From Jingyaoa shaoxingensis (lineage in GTDB: Bacteria; Bacillota; Clostridia; Lachnospirales; Lachnospiraceae): a stretch of DNA of 64,000 nt. Shown here one piece after another: positions 34,941 through 43,387 of the stretch. The first letter of the stretch is position 1; the number at the start of each line of letters is the position of its first letter. Location of the stretch: NCBI RefSeq assembly GCF_014385005.1, contig NZ_JACRSZ010000001.1, positions 496,001-560,000 on the forward strand. The letters are read 5' to 3'. The notes beneath the pieces are model-generated. The model had not been told where the DNA came from, ran no database searches, and worked only from the letters and a program-made list of their open reading frames with translations. A program made the position numbers and the translations under genes.

Positions 34941-35026
34941 AAAAAAGGGCATAAGAAAACCACCGTTTTCTTTTCAACTTTCCAACAGTAACATGCTGTG
35001 AAGTATAGGAATGAATACGGTGGTTC
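34941..35026 (-). promoter_or_regulatory. Candidate attenuator hairpin in the mgtE leader
   Basis: On the minus strand GAACCACCGT (35017-35026) can pair with ACGGTGGTTTTC (34955-34966), followed by TTTTCTTATGCCC and TTTTTT (34941-34946). The same CCACCGT can instead pair with the earlier TTAACGGTGG (35100-35109) inside the small upstream ORF. Two exclusive structures are therefore possible, as in transcription attenuators. No M-box aptamer is recognisable. Confidence 0.55.
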
Positions 35027-35053
35027 AAAAGCAATATGAACAAACGCAGTCCA

Positions 35054-35143
35054 TCAGAAAACGATTCTGGAACACTGCGTCGGTCTCTTTGCTTGTCTGC
35101 CACCGTTAATACTACTTCGTCCTGTACTGTCGCAACTGTCCAT
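35054..35143 (-). CDS. Putative 29-residue leader peptide upstream of mgtE
   Basis: ATG at 35143, preceded at 7 nt by a perfect AAGGAGGA (35151-35158), opens a 29-codon frame ending with TGA at 35054-35056. The peptide begins MDSCDSTGRSSINGG and ends near CSRIVF; it has four Arg, one Lys, two Cys and no hydrophobic segment. The strong initiation site, its place within the mgtE leader, and its overlap with the first pairing segment (35100-35109) and with an ACGCAGT/ACTGCGT hairpin at its 3' end argue that its translation sets leader folding. This is inference; I know no named family for it. Confidence 0.6.
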   Translation of the reverse strand: MDSCDSTGRSSINGGRQAKRPTQCSRIVF

Positions 35144-35180
35144 TTCGTTTTCCTCCTTGTTTTTATTTTAATCCTCGTAT

Positions 35181-35210
35181 ATTCTAGCCTGTCTGTTTCC
35201 TAAATGTCAA
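35181..35210 (-). promoter_or_regulatory. mgtE promoter
   Basis: Minus-strand TTGACA (35205-35210), 18 nt, TAGAAT (35181-35186). This gives a leader of about 250 nt before the mgtE ATG. Confidence 0.7.
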
Positions 35211-35280
35211 GGGTAAAATCTGTTAGTTTGACTGTTTTTGCAGCTATTCAGACCCCACTGTCCCGCGAGGTACTGAACCA

Positions 35281-38115
35281 TTACCTGTTTTTCTCCGATA
35301 TCAGAATATACTCGTAATCTGGCTTAAAATCTCCTTTCTCATATAACTGATAGTATTGCACGAAGATGCGTTCCATTACTTTTGATATCTGGCTCTCCTG
35401 CGGCTCAAAAAGAATAATCAGATACTGCATGGCACTGTATCTGGTACAGATGTCCACTTTGCGAATAGCATGACGGATTGCCTGCTCCATGCAGTCAAGT
35501 GCCTCTTCAATCTGTTCCATATATAAGGTCTGATTCCACACAGTATCCATGGTCACCATTACCAGATAACAGGAATGCTTATACCGGTCACTTAAGCTGT
35601 TCATATATTCATACAGTCTTGCAAATCCTCTGAAATCTATCTCCAGAGCCCCGCTATAGCTGCCGCTTTCCTGCAGTGCCGCAGCAACTTTTTGCAGATC
35701 TCTGCCCGTTGCAGATTTTTCCCTGCGCTCTTCTGACATCTGACGGTAGAAAAAGAACCGGTCTTTTCCATTCTGTTTGACATAATACAGAGTATTGTCT
35801 GCATTCATATAGCTGGTTTCAAAGGAATCGCCCGGTTCTGTCATACACAGACCAGCCGAAAGTGATGCACAGCGGATCTCCACATCATCTTCCTTACTGC
35901 TCCGGAATGTTTCAAAGAGTTTCTCCATCTTTTGGGTTACCTGATCTTTTTCCATATCCGGCAGGAATAAAATGAATTCATCGCCGCCAAAACGACATGC
36001 CACCGCATCTTTATCCACCGCACTGAGCAGTTTTCCGAGCAGCTTCAATGCACGGTCTCCCGCCTTATGTCCATAGATATCATTAATTCTTTTCAGATTA
36101 TCCATATCCACAAATGCAAGACAGCCTGATTTCTCCTGCATAATCTGCGCGATCAGCGTCTCACCCCGACTGCGTATCGGAAGACCGGTCAGATAATCAT
36201 AATTCTCTTCATCTCCTTGGCTTTTCATTGTTGCCATTACTTCAGAGATAAATTTTTCTGTTCCCCGCTCCAGTTCTGTAATATCATCTTCTCTTTCTTC
36301 TGCTTCTTCTTCAATCTTCGCTTTTCCTGTTTCCAGCAGATGAACAAAAGTATCTACAATTACCGGATCAAACTGTGTACCCCTGTTGTCTTTCAGTTCC
36401 TCCAGGATCTGTTCCTGTGACAAAGCTTTTCGATAAATTCTTCTGGTGCTCATAGCATCGTAACGGTCTGCCACTGCCACAATCCTTGCCTGTATCAGGA
36501 TCTCTTCCCCCTTCAGGCCATCCGGATATCCCTTACCATCATATCTTTCATGATGAGATCTTGCCACTTCTGCCGCATGTTCTATCACGGTAATATCCTT
36601 CAGTACATCCGCCCCGATTATTGTATGTGCTTTAATCATGGCATACTCTTCTTCTGTCAGCTTTGACGGCTTATTCAGTATACTGTCAGGTATTCCAATG
36701 CGTCCCACATCATGCACATACGCTGCATTTTTCAGGTGGTGAATCTCTGAATTGCTCCATCCCATTTCCCTGGCAATCATTCCTGCGTACTGTGCCACAC
36801 GATAAGAATGTCCTTTTGTATATTCATTCTTTGCTTCCATAGTCGTTGACAGTGTTCGGATCATTCGAAGTGACATCTTCTCCATCTGACGTCTTCGCTT
36901 CTCCAGTTCTTCCTGCTGTCGCTGTTTTTCCATATATCGCACACGTTTCAGCGTACAGATAATATTTACAAACAGCAGAATCAGCAGCCCGGTTCCCACA
37001 AACACTCCGGAAAGTGACACCACAAAATAAGAAGAAACTACTTCAGTCAATATAGCCGTCATAGCAACCACACAGCCTGACAGAACCAGATGATATTCTC
37101 TGCTCTCTCCACGGCGTATATCCATAATAAAAGTCACAGTAATCGCCGCAAAAGTCAGTATAAGTATGACATGATCTACCGGCATCGTCTCTATATAATC
37201 TGCAATTCCGGCTAACTGCAATCCTGTTTCCACCACAAAATTCAATAAAGCGACTCCTTCGATCACTCTGTAGATTCCTGTGTAACGATGTTTTTGTACA
37301 CTGTCTATATAGAACAGCAGCGGAATCGGACATAAAATGATTACCACGAAACACATGGACGCCATTATAGAAGCATTCGGTATCCAGAGCTGACGCATCT
37401 TGGATTCCCCCAGCATCCAGACAGATCCCATCAGCATACACCAGCCCAGATATTCCATATCGAATTTCGTCTGATACACCATGCCCAGCGCAATACTGAA
37501 CAATATTGTCACAACACCGGTAAAGAGAATAAAAAACGCAATCAGCGTCTGCGTTCCATATTCATTGAAAATATGTGTCCAGATATCTCCTTTGTCACCG
37601 TAATATACCTCATTCACCACGCCAGAATAATTGGACGTATGAGTAGTGAGTTCTATCTTCAGTTCCTTACCTGCATCTTCTTCTGAAGTCTCACAGAAGA
37701 CATAACGGCTGGCTGAGTTCTTGCCAAACGGTCTGGTATTCTTCGTATCATAACTGCACCTCAGTTCTCCATCAATGTAATACTTTATATCCTGGAGTGA
37801 AGAACGCAGTCCAATGGCATTCGCCGTATAATCTGTCGGAAGGATCGTAGTCAGTACCATGGTCTCCCCCACAGGGACATCATATTTTCCCGGAACCCGA
37901 ATAACTTCATTGCTTCCATCCGTCTTTTCCCAGGTAAATGTTCCCGGATATCGAATATTGGCTTCCAGTGACATCTCCGTGCGCTCACTTGGATAAACAG
38001 CTTCTCCAACTACAAAAGCTGCCACTATCAAAAACATCAGGATGTAAAATGCAAGCCGTCTTTGTCTTTCTGCCCTGTCCATTTCTCTCATCCTCATTTC
38101 TTTTTTCACATACAT
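35281..38115 (-). CDS. Membrane HD-GYP and GGDEF domain protein (cyclic-di-GMP turnover)
   Basis: A 944-residue protein. Residues 1-42 hold a membrane anchor; 45-180 form an extracytoplasmic beta-rich sensor like 7TMR-DISM N-domains; about 188-390 are seven membrane segments; 392-420 form a coiled coil; 425-600 are an HD-GYP domain with H468-D469 ('YVHDVGRIG') and 'HHERYDGKGYPDG' (521-533); 638-770 are a GGDEF domain with an intact 'RFGGDEF' (708-714). About 140 further residues resemble no family I can name, possibly a degenerate cyclase fold. Both hydrolysis and synthesis of c-di-GMP look possible. Start choice is uncertain; several ATGs lie within 12 codons. Confidence 0.9.
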   Translation of the reverse strand: MYVKKEMRMREMDRAERQRRLAFYILMFLIVAAFVVGEAVYPSERTEMSLEANIRYPGTFTWEKTDGSNEVIRVPGKYDVPVGETMVLTTILPTDYTANAIGLRSSLQDIKYYIDGELRCSYDTKNTRPFGKNSASRYVFCETSEEDAGKELKIELTTHTSNYSGVVNEVYYGDKGDIWTHIFNEYGTQTLIAFFILFTGVVTILFSIALGMVYQTKFDMEYLGWCMLMGSVWMLGESKMRQLWIPNASIMASMCFVVIILCPIPLLFYIDSVQKHRYTGIYRVIEGVALLNFVVETGLQLAGIADYIETMPVDHVILILTFAAITVTFIMDIRRGESREYHLVLSGCVVAMTAILTEVVSSYFVVSLSGVFVGTGLLILLFVNIICTLKRVRYMEKQRQQEELEKRRRQMEKMSLRMIRTLSTTMEAKNEYTKGHSYRVAQYAGMIAREMGWSNSEIHHLKNAAYVHDVGRIGIPDSILNKPSKLTEEEYAMIKAHTIIGADVLKDITVIEHAAEVARSHHERYDGKGYPDGLKGEEILIQARIVAVADRYDAMSTRRIYRKALSQEQILEELKDNRGTQFDPVIVDTFVHLLETGKAKIEEEAEEREDDITELERGTEKFISEVMATMKSQGDEENYDYLTGLPIRSRGETLIAQIMQEKSGCLAFVDMDNLKRINDIYGHKAGDRALKLLGKLLSAVDKDAVACRFGGDEFILFLPDMEKDQVTQKMEKLFETFRSSKEDDVEIRCASLSAGLCMTEPGDSFETSYMNADNTLYYVKQNGKDRFFFYRQMSEERREKSATGRDLQKVAAALQESGSYSGALEIDFRGFARLYEYMNSLSDRYKHSCYLVMVTMDTVWNQTLYMEQIEEALDCMEQAIRHAIRKVDICTRYSAMQYLIILFEPQESQISKVMERIFVQYYQLYEKGDFKPDYEYILISEKNR

Positions 38116-38116
38116 A

Positions 38117-39205
38117 TTATCTGTTCAATCTGAATTTCAGATACACCGGATCATGATCTGACCAGGTATATCCCGTGTTAATATTTTCATAAGAAACACA
38201 CTCCACATTATCTGAAATAATAAAACCGTCCAAAGTAACCGTATAGGTAACCCCCTCCTCATATTCCATATCTGCGTTGCGTGCACTGTTCCACAACGCA
38301 TCCTTTTCCTGTTCCGACAGAGCGTCCATCGCAAAAGAAAAATGTTCCGGCAGTTCGCTTCGCGGAAACGGATAGGCCCAGGATTCGTAAGAATCATTTT
38401 CACCCTCATCTGCCTTCAGATCATGATTAAAATCTCCTCCGCAGATTATATAGTTTCCTGCTTCATATTCTGTCTTCATATCCTGGCATAACATCTGGAT
38501 CTGCCCTTCCCGAATCGCATCACTGTTCCCGTAAGCAGACATGTGAAGAGCATAAATAACCAGCTCTTTTCCATTGTCAACCTGGACTCTGGATACACTG
38601 TAACAACGGTCCAGATCCAGGAATTTACTCAGTGATGTGGAGATCGGCAGACTTCTTCGCAGTGAGTCTGTGATCTCATATCTGGAAAAAAGTCCGATTC
38701 CGGAATTGCTTTTTCCATGAGGCTGGGTAAAAGGATAAAACAGGAATGCAGAATGATAATTCTTCGCAAACACAGTATAATCTTCTGGCAGACATTCTTT
38801 TAAAATCTGATATTCATCCACATGATAACTTCTGGTGGAATCCAGATCAATCTCTTCTATCATGGCAAAATCCGGGTCCAGAGATGCCACCAGTTCTCCT
38901 GCTCCCTGCACAGTCTCTATGACGCTTTCTTTGCTCTTTGCCCAGGAGGACTTCCCACCATCCATGAAGAAACTGAAATCCGGCGTATAAGCTCCAAAAC
39001 CGATATTGTAGGTCAATGCCCCATATTCCTGCTCCGTAGTAAGCTGTTCTTTTTCCTTACCTTCCTGCTTTGGTGATTCCACTTCCAGGATCTTCCTGTC
39101 CTCGATTCTGTTATAGCTGGCGAACAGATAAATTACATAAACCGCCAATGCCGCCACCAGTGTTCCTGCCACAATTCCAAATATCTTCAGGATTTTCTTT
39201 CTCAT
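38117..39205 (-). CDS. Membrane-anchored endonuclease/exonuclease/phosphatase family protein
   Basis: A protein of about 362 residues with one N-terminal membrane segment (about 5-28) and an EEP domain. Motifs are 'ALTYNIGFG', 'AMIEEIDLDST' (metal Glu), 'YALHMSAYG' (His), 'ICGGDFNHDL' and 'SDHDPVYLKF' (catalytic Asp-His). Substrates in this family range from nucleic acids to phospholipids and inositol phosphates. The active domain is outside the membrane. The ATG at 39205 with GGAG upstream is preferred; 39220 also opens the frame. It is directly followed by the c-di-GMP gene (1-nt gap), so the two are co-expressed. Confidence 0.86.
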   Translation of the reverse strand: MRKKILKIFGIVAGTLVAALAVYVIYLFASYNRIEDRKILEVESPKQEGKEKEQLTTEQEYGALTYNIGFGAYTPDFSFFMDGGKSSWAKSKESVIETVQGAGELVASLDPDFAMIEEIDLDSTRSYHVDEYQILKECLPEDYTVFAKNYHSAFLFYPFTQPHGKSNSGIGLFSRYEITDSLRRSLPISTSLSKFLDLDRCYSVSRVQVDNGKELVIYALHMSAYGNSDAIREGQIQMLCQDMKTEYEAGNYIICGGDFNHDLKADEGENDSYESWAYPFPRSELPEHFSFAMDALSEQEKDALWNSARNADMEYEEGVTYTVTLDGFIISDNVECVSYENINTGYTWSDHDPVYLKFRLNR

Positions 39206-39315
39206 GTTCATACGCTCCATCTGTCAAATGACATTTTTTTAAGTATAACATAAAAGCAGCCTGTCAACCAGCGAAAAGCAGAAACATCCTGTTTTCAAAA
39301 TATTCTCTTTTATAT

Positions 39316-39362
39316 AAAAAGTCATTGTTTTATGATTCCTTTCACAAAACAATGACTTTTTT
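39316..39362 (-). terminator. Terminator after the sulfite-reductase-like gene
   Basis: AAGTCATTGTTTT and AAACAATGACTT pair on the minus strand, followed by TTTTATAT. It lies 10 nt past the stop at 39372. Confidence 0.85.
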
Positions 39363-39371
39363 CTAAACTTT

Positions 39372-40298
39372 TTATGCTTCTGCCAGTATCTTTTCTTTCC
39401 GTGCCAGAATATCATCTGCCAGTAACTGCTTCTCTACATTCTCAAATCCAATGCGGTCAATGGTCTCTGCAAAGCGCTCTCCTTTTTCTCCCTGTTCTTT
39501 AAACAGTAAAATAGCTTTTTCAATCACATCCAATGCTTCTTCTTTTGTGGTAAAAACTTTACCCAGGGCTTTTCCTTTGGCTACTTTCTTGCCCCATCTT
39601 CCACCGACATAGATCTTGTAACCGTAGGTTCCGTCTGGGATGGAATCAAACGGGCACTTACCTACACAGCGTCCGCAGTGACGACAGGCTTCTTCATCAA
39701 TGTGGAGTTTTCCATCCACTACTTTTGCCACCTTGTTTGGACAGGCTGCTTCAATGGCACATTTCTTGCATCCTTTACATTTATCCAGATCCTCCTGCGG
39801 AATTCTCTGACCGATGATACCCACATCATTCAGGTTTGGTTTTACACAGTTATTCGGACATCCACCTACTGCGATCTTAAACTTGTGTGGTAATCCCACC
39901 TGACGGTATCCTTCATAGAATCTGTGGAAAATCTCTTCTGAGATACCATAGGAATCCAGCAGACCGTACTGGCAGGTGGTTCCTTTACAGGAAACCACCG
40001 GACGTACCTTGGCGCCTGTCCCTCCTGTCATCAGTCCTTCTTTTGCAATAAATGCCTGGAATTCATCTACTTTTTCATATGGGATTCCAGGAATCTCTAC
40101 AGAAAGTCTTGTAGTATAGGCAAGCTTTCCATTTCCGAATTTTTCTGCTGCATCTGCCATGCATCTGTGCTGAGCGGCCGTTACTTTCCCGTTCACCGTA
40201 ATGACCCGTGCAGAAAATTCATCAGTTCCCCTGTTATTTAAGAAACCAAGACCCTTTAATCTTTTTTCCTCTTCCTTGCTGACTGTCAGTGCTGACAT
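39372..40298 (-). CDS. Nitrite/sulfite reductase-like 4Fe-4S protein with ferredoxin domain
   Basis: A 308-residue protein. An N-terminal ferredoxin-like half domain is followed by siroheme/4Fe-4S cysteines in 'VVSCKGTTCQYG' and 'AVGGCPNNCVKPN', then two inserted ferredoxin clusters 'CKGCKKCAIEAACP' and 'CRHCGRCVGKCPF', then the second reductase half. This is the layout of AsrC-like sulfite reductase subunits. No AsrA/AsrB partner is next to it. The ATG at 40298 is preferred because AGGAGG precedes it; a GTG at 40346 also opens the frame. It is divergent from a LysR gene that may control it. Confidence 0.85.
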   Translation of the reverse strand: MSALTVSKEEEKRLKGLGFLNNRGTDEFSARVITVNGKVTAAQHRCMADAAEKFGNGKLAYTTRLSVEIPGIPYEKVDEFQAFIAKEGLMTGGTGAKVRPVVSCKGTTCQYGLLDSYGISEEIFHRFYEGYRQVGLPHKFKIAVGGCPNNCVKPNLNDVGIIGQRIPQEDLDKCKGCKKCAIEAACPNKVAKVVDGKLHIDEEACRHCGRCVGKCPFDSIPDGTYGYKIYVGGRWGKKVAKGKALGKVFTTKEEALDVIEKAILLFKEQGEKGERFAETIDRIGFENVEKQLLADDILARKEKILAEA

Positions 40299-40455
40299 GA
40301 TTTTCCTCCTGTTCTTTGGTGTAATGTTATCTGCGTTTTTATTCACTATACCACTTGTTCATGTATTTGAAAAATGATATTATTTTATAGAAACTATAGG
40401 TATTATCTATACGTTATTTTTAACATTTGATCTGAAACAACCAACAGGAACGTCC

Positions 40456-41400
40456 ATGACATTTCTGCCTCTGAAAGGAGCATACTCTTTGACCATCCGC
40501 CATCTTACCATTTTTCTAACCGTAGCACAGCAAGGCTCTATGAGTGCAGCCGCCAAGACTCTGTATCTTTCCCAGCCTACAGTCAGTCAGGCAATCCGTG
40601 AACTCGAGACACACTATAACGGTCTTTTATTTGAACGTCTTGGGAAAAAACTGTATCTTACCGATCGTGGCAGGCTTCTGCTGCCCCACGCTGAAGAACT
40701 GGTACAGCAGTTCCGCCAGGTGGAAGAACTGATGCTGAATCAGGGGCAGTCTTCCACGCTCAAGCTGGGCTCCACTATCACAGTCGGCACCTGCCTGACG
40801 CCTTCCGTGGTAGTGGATCTTCAAAAATGTTTTCCAGAGATGTTGATTTATTCCTATGTGAGCAACACCCGTGATATCGAAGAAAAACTGTTAAAATCAG
40901 AACTGGACGCTGCCGTAATAGAGGGCGAAATTCTCTCTCCGGATCTGATTGTTTTGCCTATCATTGATGACAGTCTGGTACTGGCGGTTGGCAAAGCGCA
41001 TCCCTTTTATACACGGCGGGAGCTGTCTGTTGCTGATCTGCAGGGGCAGAAATTTTCCATGCGTGAATCCGGCAGCGGTACCCGGCAGCTCTTTGAAGAT
41101 TACGCTTCCAGACATCAATTGTCCTATATCACAGCCTGGGAAGCCAACAGTCCAAGAGTTCTGTTGAATGCAGTGCTCTACAACAATATTCTCTCCGTTA
41201 TGTCCCTACGGCTGATGCAGCACGAACTGCAGCACGGATCCATCCGTGCTTTCCGCCAGGCAGACGGCGAATGGGATCGAAAATTCAAACTGGTCTATCA
41301 TAAAAACAAGTTCCTGACTCCGTCTATCTATGAACTGGAACGGATTCTGCATGAACATCAGCATATGAACATGCCCGAAAAAATGGGGATGCTGCATTAG
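40456..41400 (+). CDS. LysR family transcriptional regulator
   Basis: A protein of about 303-314 residues. The HTH is at the N-terminus ('SMSAAAKTLYLSQPTVSQAI', 'LGKKLYLTDRGRLLLPHA') and a type 2 periplasmic-binding effector domain follows. The ATG at 40456 has AGGA upstream. A TTG at 40489 with AAAGGAG at a good distance gives the more usual LysR start ('TIRHLTIFLTVAQQGS'). It faces the sulfite-reductase-like gene across about 157 nt, so control of sulfur assimilation by a CysB-like mechanism is plausible. Confidence 0.92.
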   Translation: MTFLPLKGAYSLTIRHLTIFLTVAQQGSMSAAAKTLYLSQPTVSQAIRELETHYNGLLFERLGKKLYLTDRGRLLLPHAEELVQQFRQVEELMLNQGQSSTLKLGSTITVGTCLTPSVVVDLQKCFPEMLIYSYVSNTRDIEEKLLKSELDAAVIEGEILSPDLIVLPIIDDSLVLAVGKAHPFYTRRELSVADLQGQKFSMRESGSGTRQLFEDYASRHQLSYITAWEANSPRVLLNAVLYNNILSVMSLRLMQHELQHGSIRAFRQADGEWDRKFKLVYHKNKFLTPSIYELERILHEHQHMNMPEKMGMLH

Positions 41401-41407
41401 CATCCCC
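41378..41407 (-). terminator. Terminator of the HipA-like gene, inside the end of the LysR gene
   Basis: GGGGATGC and GCATCCCC pair (41385-41407); the minus strand continues ATTTTTTTC. The hairpin overlaps the LysR stop codon (41398-41400) and the convergent gene's 3' end. Confidence 0.75.
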
Positions 41408-41415
41408 CGCACTGT

Positions 41416-42642
41416 TTATTTCACATAATTTTCTGCTATATTCTTTTTCACATCATCTTCTGTTAATCTCGCTGCTGACTTTCCATTAAAGCCAGCTGCA
41501 TATTCTTCCAGCGTCCGGATTCGTTTTTCAGTTGATGTTACGATACTGTCTATTCTTTTTTTATCGATAAACTGCGCTGCCCGCTCATCATCGAATACGC
41601 TTCGAATCAGCTCTCCTACATCCTTCAGCTTTGTAAAATCAATCCATTCAAATGACGATACCAGCTTTAACTGCTCCTCATGGTGATTTTTGAATGGTTT
41701 ACAGGTAACGCGTTTTCCAGAAAGTATCTCGAATGGCAGCATGTCATATCCAAAAGATGATCCGCTGTCAAAAATCGGTGCCGCTCCAATCCATTTCAGA
41801 CTCTCTGCTTCCCGTATCAGTCCAAAATTGTTCAGGTGCCGGTCTTCATTCGCTATGATATAGTCCACCACTATCATTCTGTCCAATGACGGAACGACAT
41901 CAATTCCAAGTGCTTCGCAACAATTCACATAATGCTGGTATACCGATACATCATTTAACTTTTTCTGTGTCTGAAAAATACGCCAGGCACCGATCAGTTC
42001 CGTATCTCTGGTCACAAAATCCTGACAGATACTGTACGGCTCTTCTTCATCCCATATCAAGTCATACGCGATATATTCAATTCCCAGACAATCCATGATT
42101 CTGGATGCTATCACCTCATTGAACGGCTGCTGCCGGAATGGATTACTGCCACCTTTTAACAAACATCTTTGTCCATTCAGTATCTTCCATCGTTTTTTCA
42201 GACATCCATCCGAGGTGTTGTCCGGTGAACTGAAATCAAACTCTGCCGTCTCCTTTTTTGCCCCCAGCAGGATATCTCCGATATCATCTGAAAATGCATG
42301 GTCAAAAAAATTGATATCATCCCATTTCAGATCTGTCCCTGTCGGTCGGATCCAATATTGATCAGAAAGGCTGAGTCCAAAACAACGGACAAGCAATAAC
42401 TTTGTATCTGCAATGTCCAGCGTCTCCAACGCCTCTTGAACCCCGGATCTGCTTGCCGGAATAGACCGGTCCGTCCACCACGCATTCAATGCTGCCCGGT
42501 CAGCTATGCTTTTTTTCACCGAAATTCCCACAGGAAGATGTTCTGGCGCATATACTTCATATACTTTACTGATGAATCCGGTCGCATCATCTAATTCCAT
42601 CTGTGCAACAGGGATTCTCTTATGCATCAAAGTGCAGTTCAT
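41416..42642 (-). CDS. HipA-like kinase domain protein
   Basis: A protein of about 408 residues. The C-terminal half has HipA-type kinase motifs: 'VVDYIIANEDRHLNNFGLIR' (catalytic Asp and metal Asn as in HipA NxDRHxxN) and 'PIFDSGSSFGY' (metal-binding DxG). The phosphate-binding region is around 'RCLLKGGSNPF'. The N-terminal 150 residues do not match HipA's N-subdomain that I can see. No HipB-like antitoxin adjoins; the upstream neighbour, 23-33 nt away, is a DUF6465 gene. ATG at 42642 with GGGAGGTG is preferred over GTG at 42651. Its target is unknown; a toxin role is not shown. Confidence 0.8.
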   Translation of the reverse strand: MNCTLMHKRIPVAQMELDDATGFISKVYEVYAPEHLPVGISVKKSIADRAALNAWWTDRSIPASRSGVQEALETLDIADTKLLLVRCFGLSLSDQYWIRPTGTDLKWDDINFFDHAFSDDIGDILLGAKKETAEFDFSSPDNTSDGCLKKRWKILNGQRCLLKGGSNPFRQQPFNEVIASRIMDCLGIEYIAYDLIWDEEEPYSICQDFVTRDTELIGAWRIFQTQKKLNDVSVYQHYVNCCEALGIDVVPSLDRMIVVDYIIANEDRHLNNFGLIREAESLKWIGAAPIFDSGSSFGYDMLPFEILSGKRVTCKPFKNHHEEQLKLVSSFEWIDFTKLKDVGELIRSVFDDERAAQFIDKKRIDSIVTSTEKRIRTLEEYAAGFNGKSAARLTEDDVKKNIAENYVK

Positions 42643-42674
42643 CCGTCCCACCTCCCGTTTTCTTTTTTTATATA

Positions 42675-43064
42675 CTATTTGCTGATCCGTACAAAATCTA
42701 CTTTGTATTCGTCACTGCCTTTTTCATCCACTGTATAGTAAGCCGCCATCTGAACCACATTCAGATAAATACGAATGGTTCCATTAAGACCTTTTTCTGC
42801 TGCGTCTTTTTTTACTGCTTTCTTAATATCATCCATATCAATATCCAGACCGGAAACTTCCAGAGTGACAGCTTCTATTCTGTTTCCTGCATCTTTTGCT
42901 GCCTTTGTCACTGTTTTTACTGTATCTTCCGCTTTCTCCGCTACGTCCTTGACGGTTTCTTTTGCTTTCTCTACAATCGGTGTATTCATAATGTCTTTCG
43001 CGTTATCTTTTACCTCCTGAACGGCGGCTTTGGCAATTTTACTTACTGACTGTCTTTTCTTCAT
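42675..43064 (-). CDS. DUF6465 family protein
   Basis: A 129-residue protein. The N-terminal 70 residues are Lys/Ala/Glu-rich amphipathic helix with repeated 'KAKETVKDVAEKAEDTVK'-type segments. The C-terminal half ('VSGLDIDMDDIKKAVKKDAA', 'LYLN/IYLNVVQMAAYYTVDE') matches DUF6465, known only from Clostridia and of unknown function. A clear promoter and AAGGAGG precede it, and it may be co-transcribed with the HipA-like gene. Confidence 0.75.
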   Translation of the reverse strand: MKKRQSVSKIAKAAVQEVKDNAKDIMNTPIVEKAKETVKDVAEKAEDTVKTVTKAAKDAGNRIEAVTLEVSGLDIDMDDIKKAVKKDAAEKGLNGTIRIYLNVVQMAAYYTVDEKGSDEYKVDFVRISK

Positions 43065-43094
43065 AATTACGATCCTCCTTTATCTTTTTCTTAT

Positions 43095-43123
43095 AGAATA
43101 GCACAGTACATTTTCTCCGTCAA
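43095..43123 (-). promoter_or_regulatory. Promoter of the DUF6465 gene
   Basis: Minus-strand TTGACG (43118-43123), 17 nt, TATTCT (43095-43100). It lies just downstream of the tRNA terminator. Confidence 0.65.
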
Positions 43124-43138
43124 ATTCTCTGGAATACA

Positions 43139-43181
43139 AAAAAGTCGAAAAATCTTGAATCCACAAGATCTTTCGACTTAT
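43139..43181 (-). terminator. Terminator after tRNA-Trp
   Basis: AAGTCGAAAGATCTTG and CAAGATTTTTCGACTT pair on the minus strand and are followed by TTTTG. It begins 6 nt after the tRNA. Confidence 0.9.
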
Positions 43182-43186
43182 CGGAG

Positions 43187-43257
43187 CAGGGGATGAGAGA
43201 ATCGAACTCCCGCTAAAAGTTTTGGAGACTTCTGTCATACCATTTGACCAATCCCCT
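43187..43257 (-). tRNA. tRNA-Trp (anticodon CCA)
   Basis: The minus strand folds as a 71-nt cloverleaf: acceptor AGGGGAT/ATCCCCT, D-stem GTCA/TGAC, anticodon stem GAAGT/ACTTT with loop CTCCAAA (anticodon CCA), T-arm GGGAG-TTCGATT-CTCTC, discriminator G. The 3' CCA is not encoded (TCC-like sequence follows), so it must be added enzymatically. Confidence 0.95.
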
Positions 43258-43387
43258 GTGCGTTGCTCACTAGATATTTATATCACAAACGCTTTTTTCT
43301 GTCAACATTTTTTTGAAATTATTTGACGTTTTTCAGGAAAAATGTTACGATCTATTCGCATAAATCCATAATAAAGGAGAATCCACC

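Noticed and set aside
34923..35174. M-box (ykoK) magnesium riboswitch before mgtE
   Set aside because: The conserved M-box core could not be found in the leader; the leader instead has a small ORF and competing hairpins.
41416..42642. HipAB toxin-antitoxin module
   Set aside because: The kinase domain fits, but no HipB-like DNA-binding antitoxin lies on either side.
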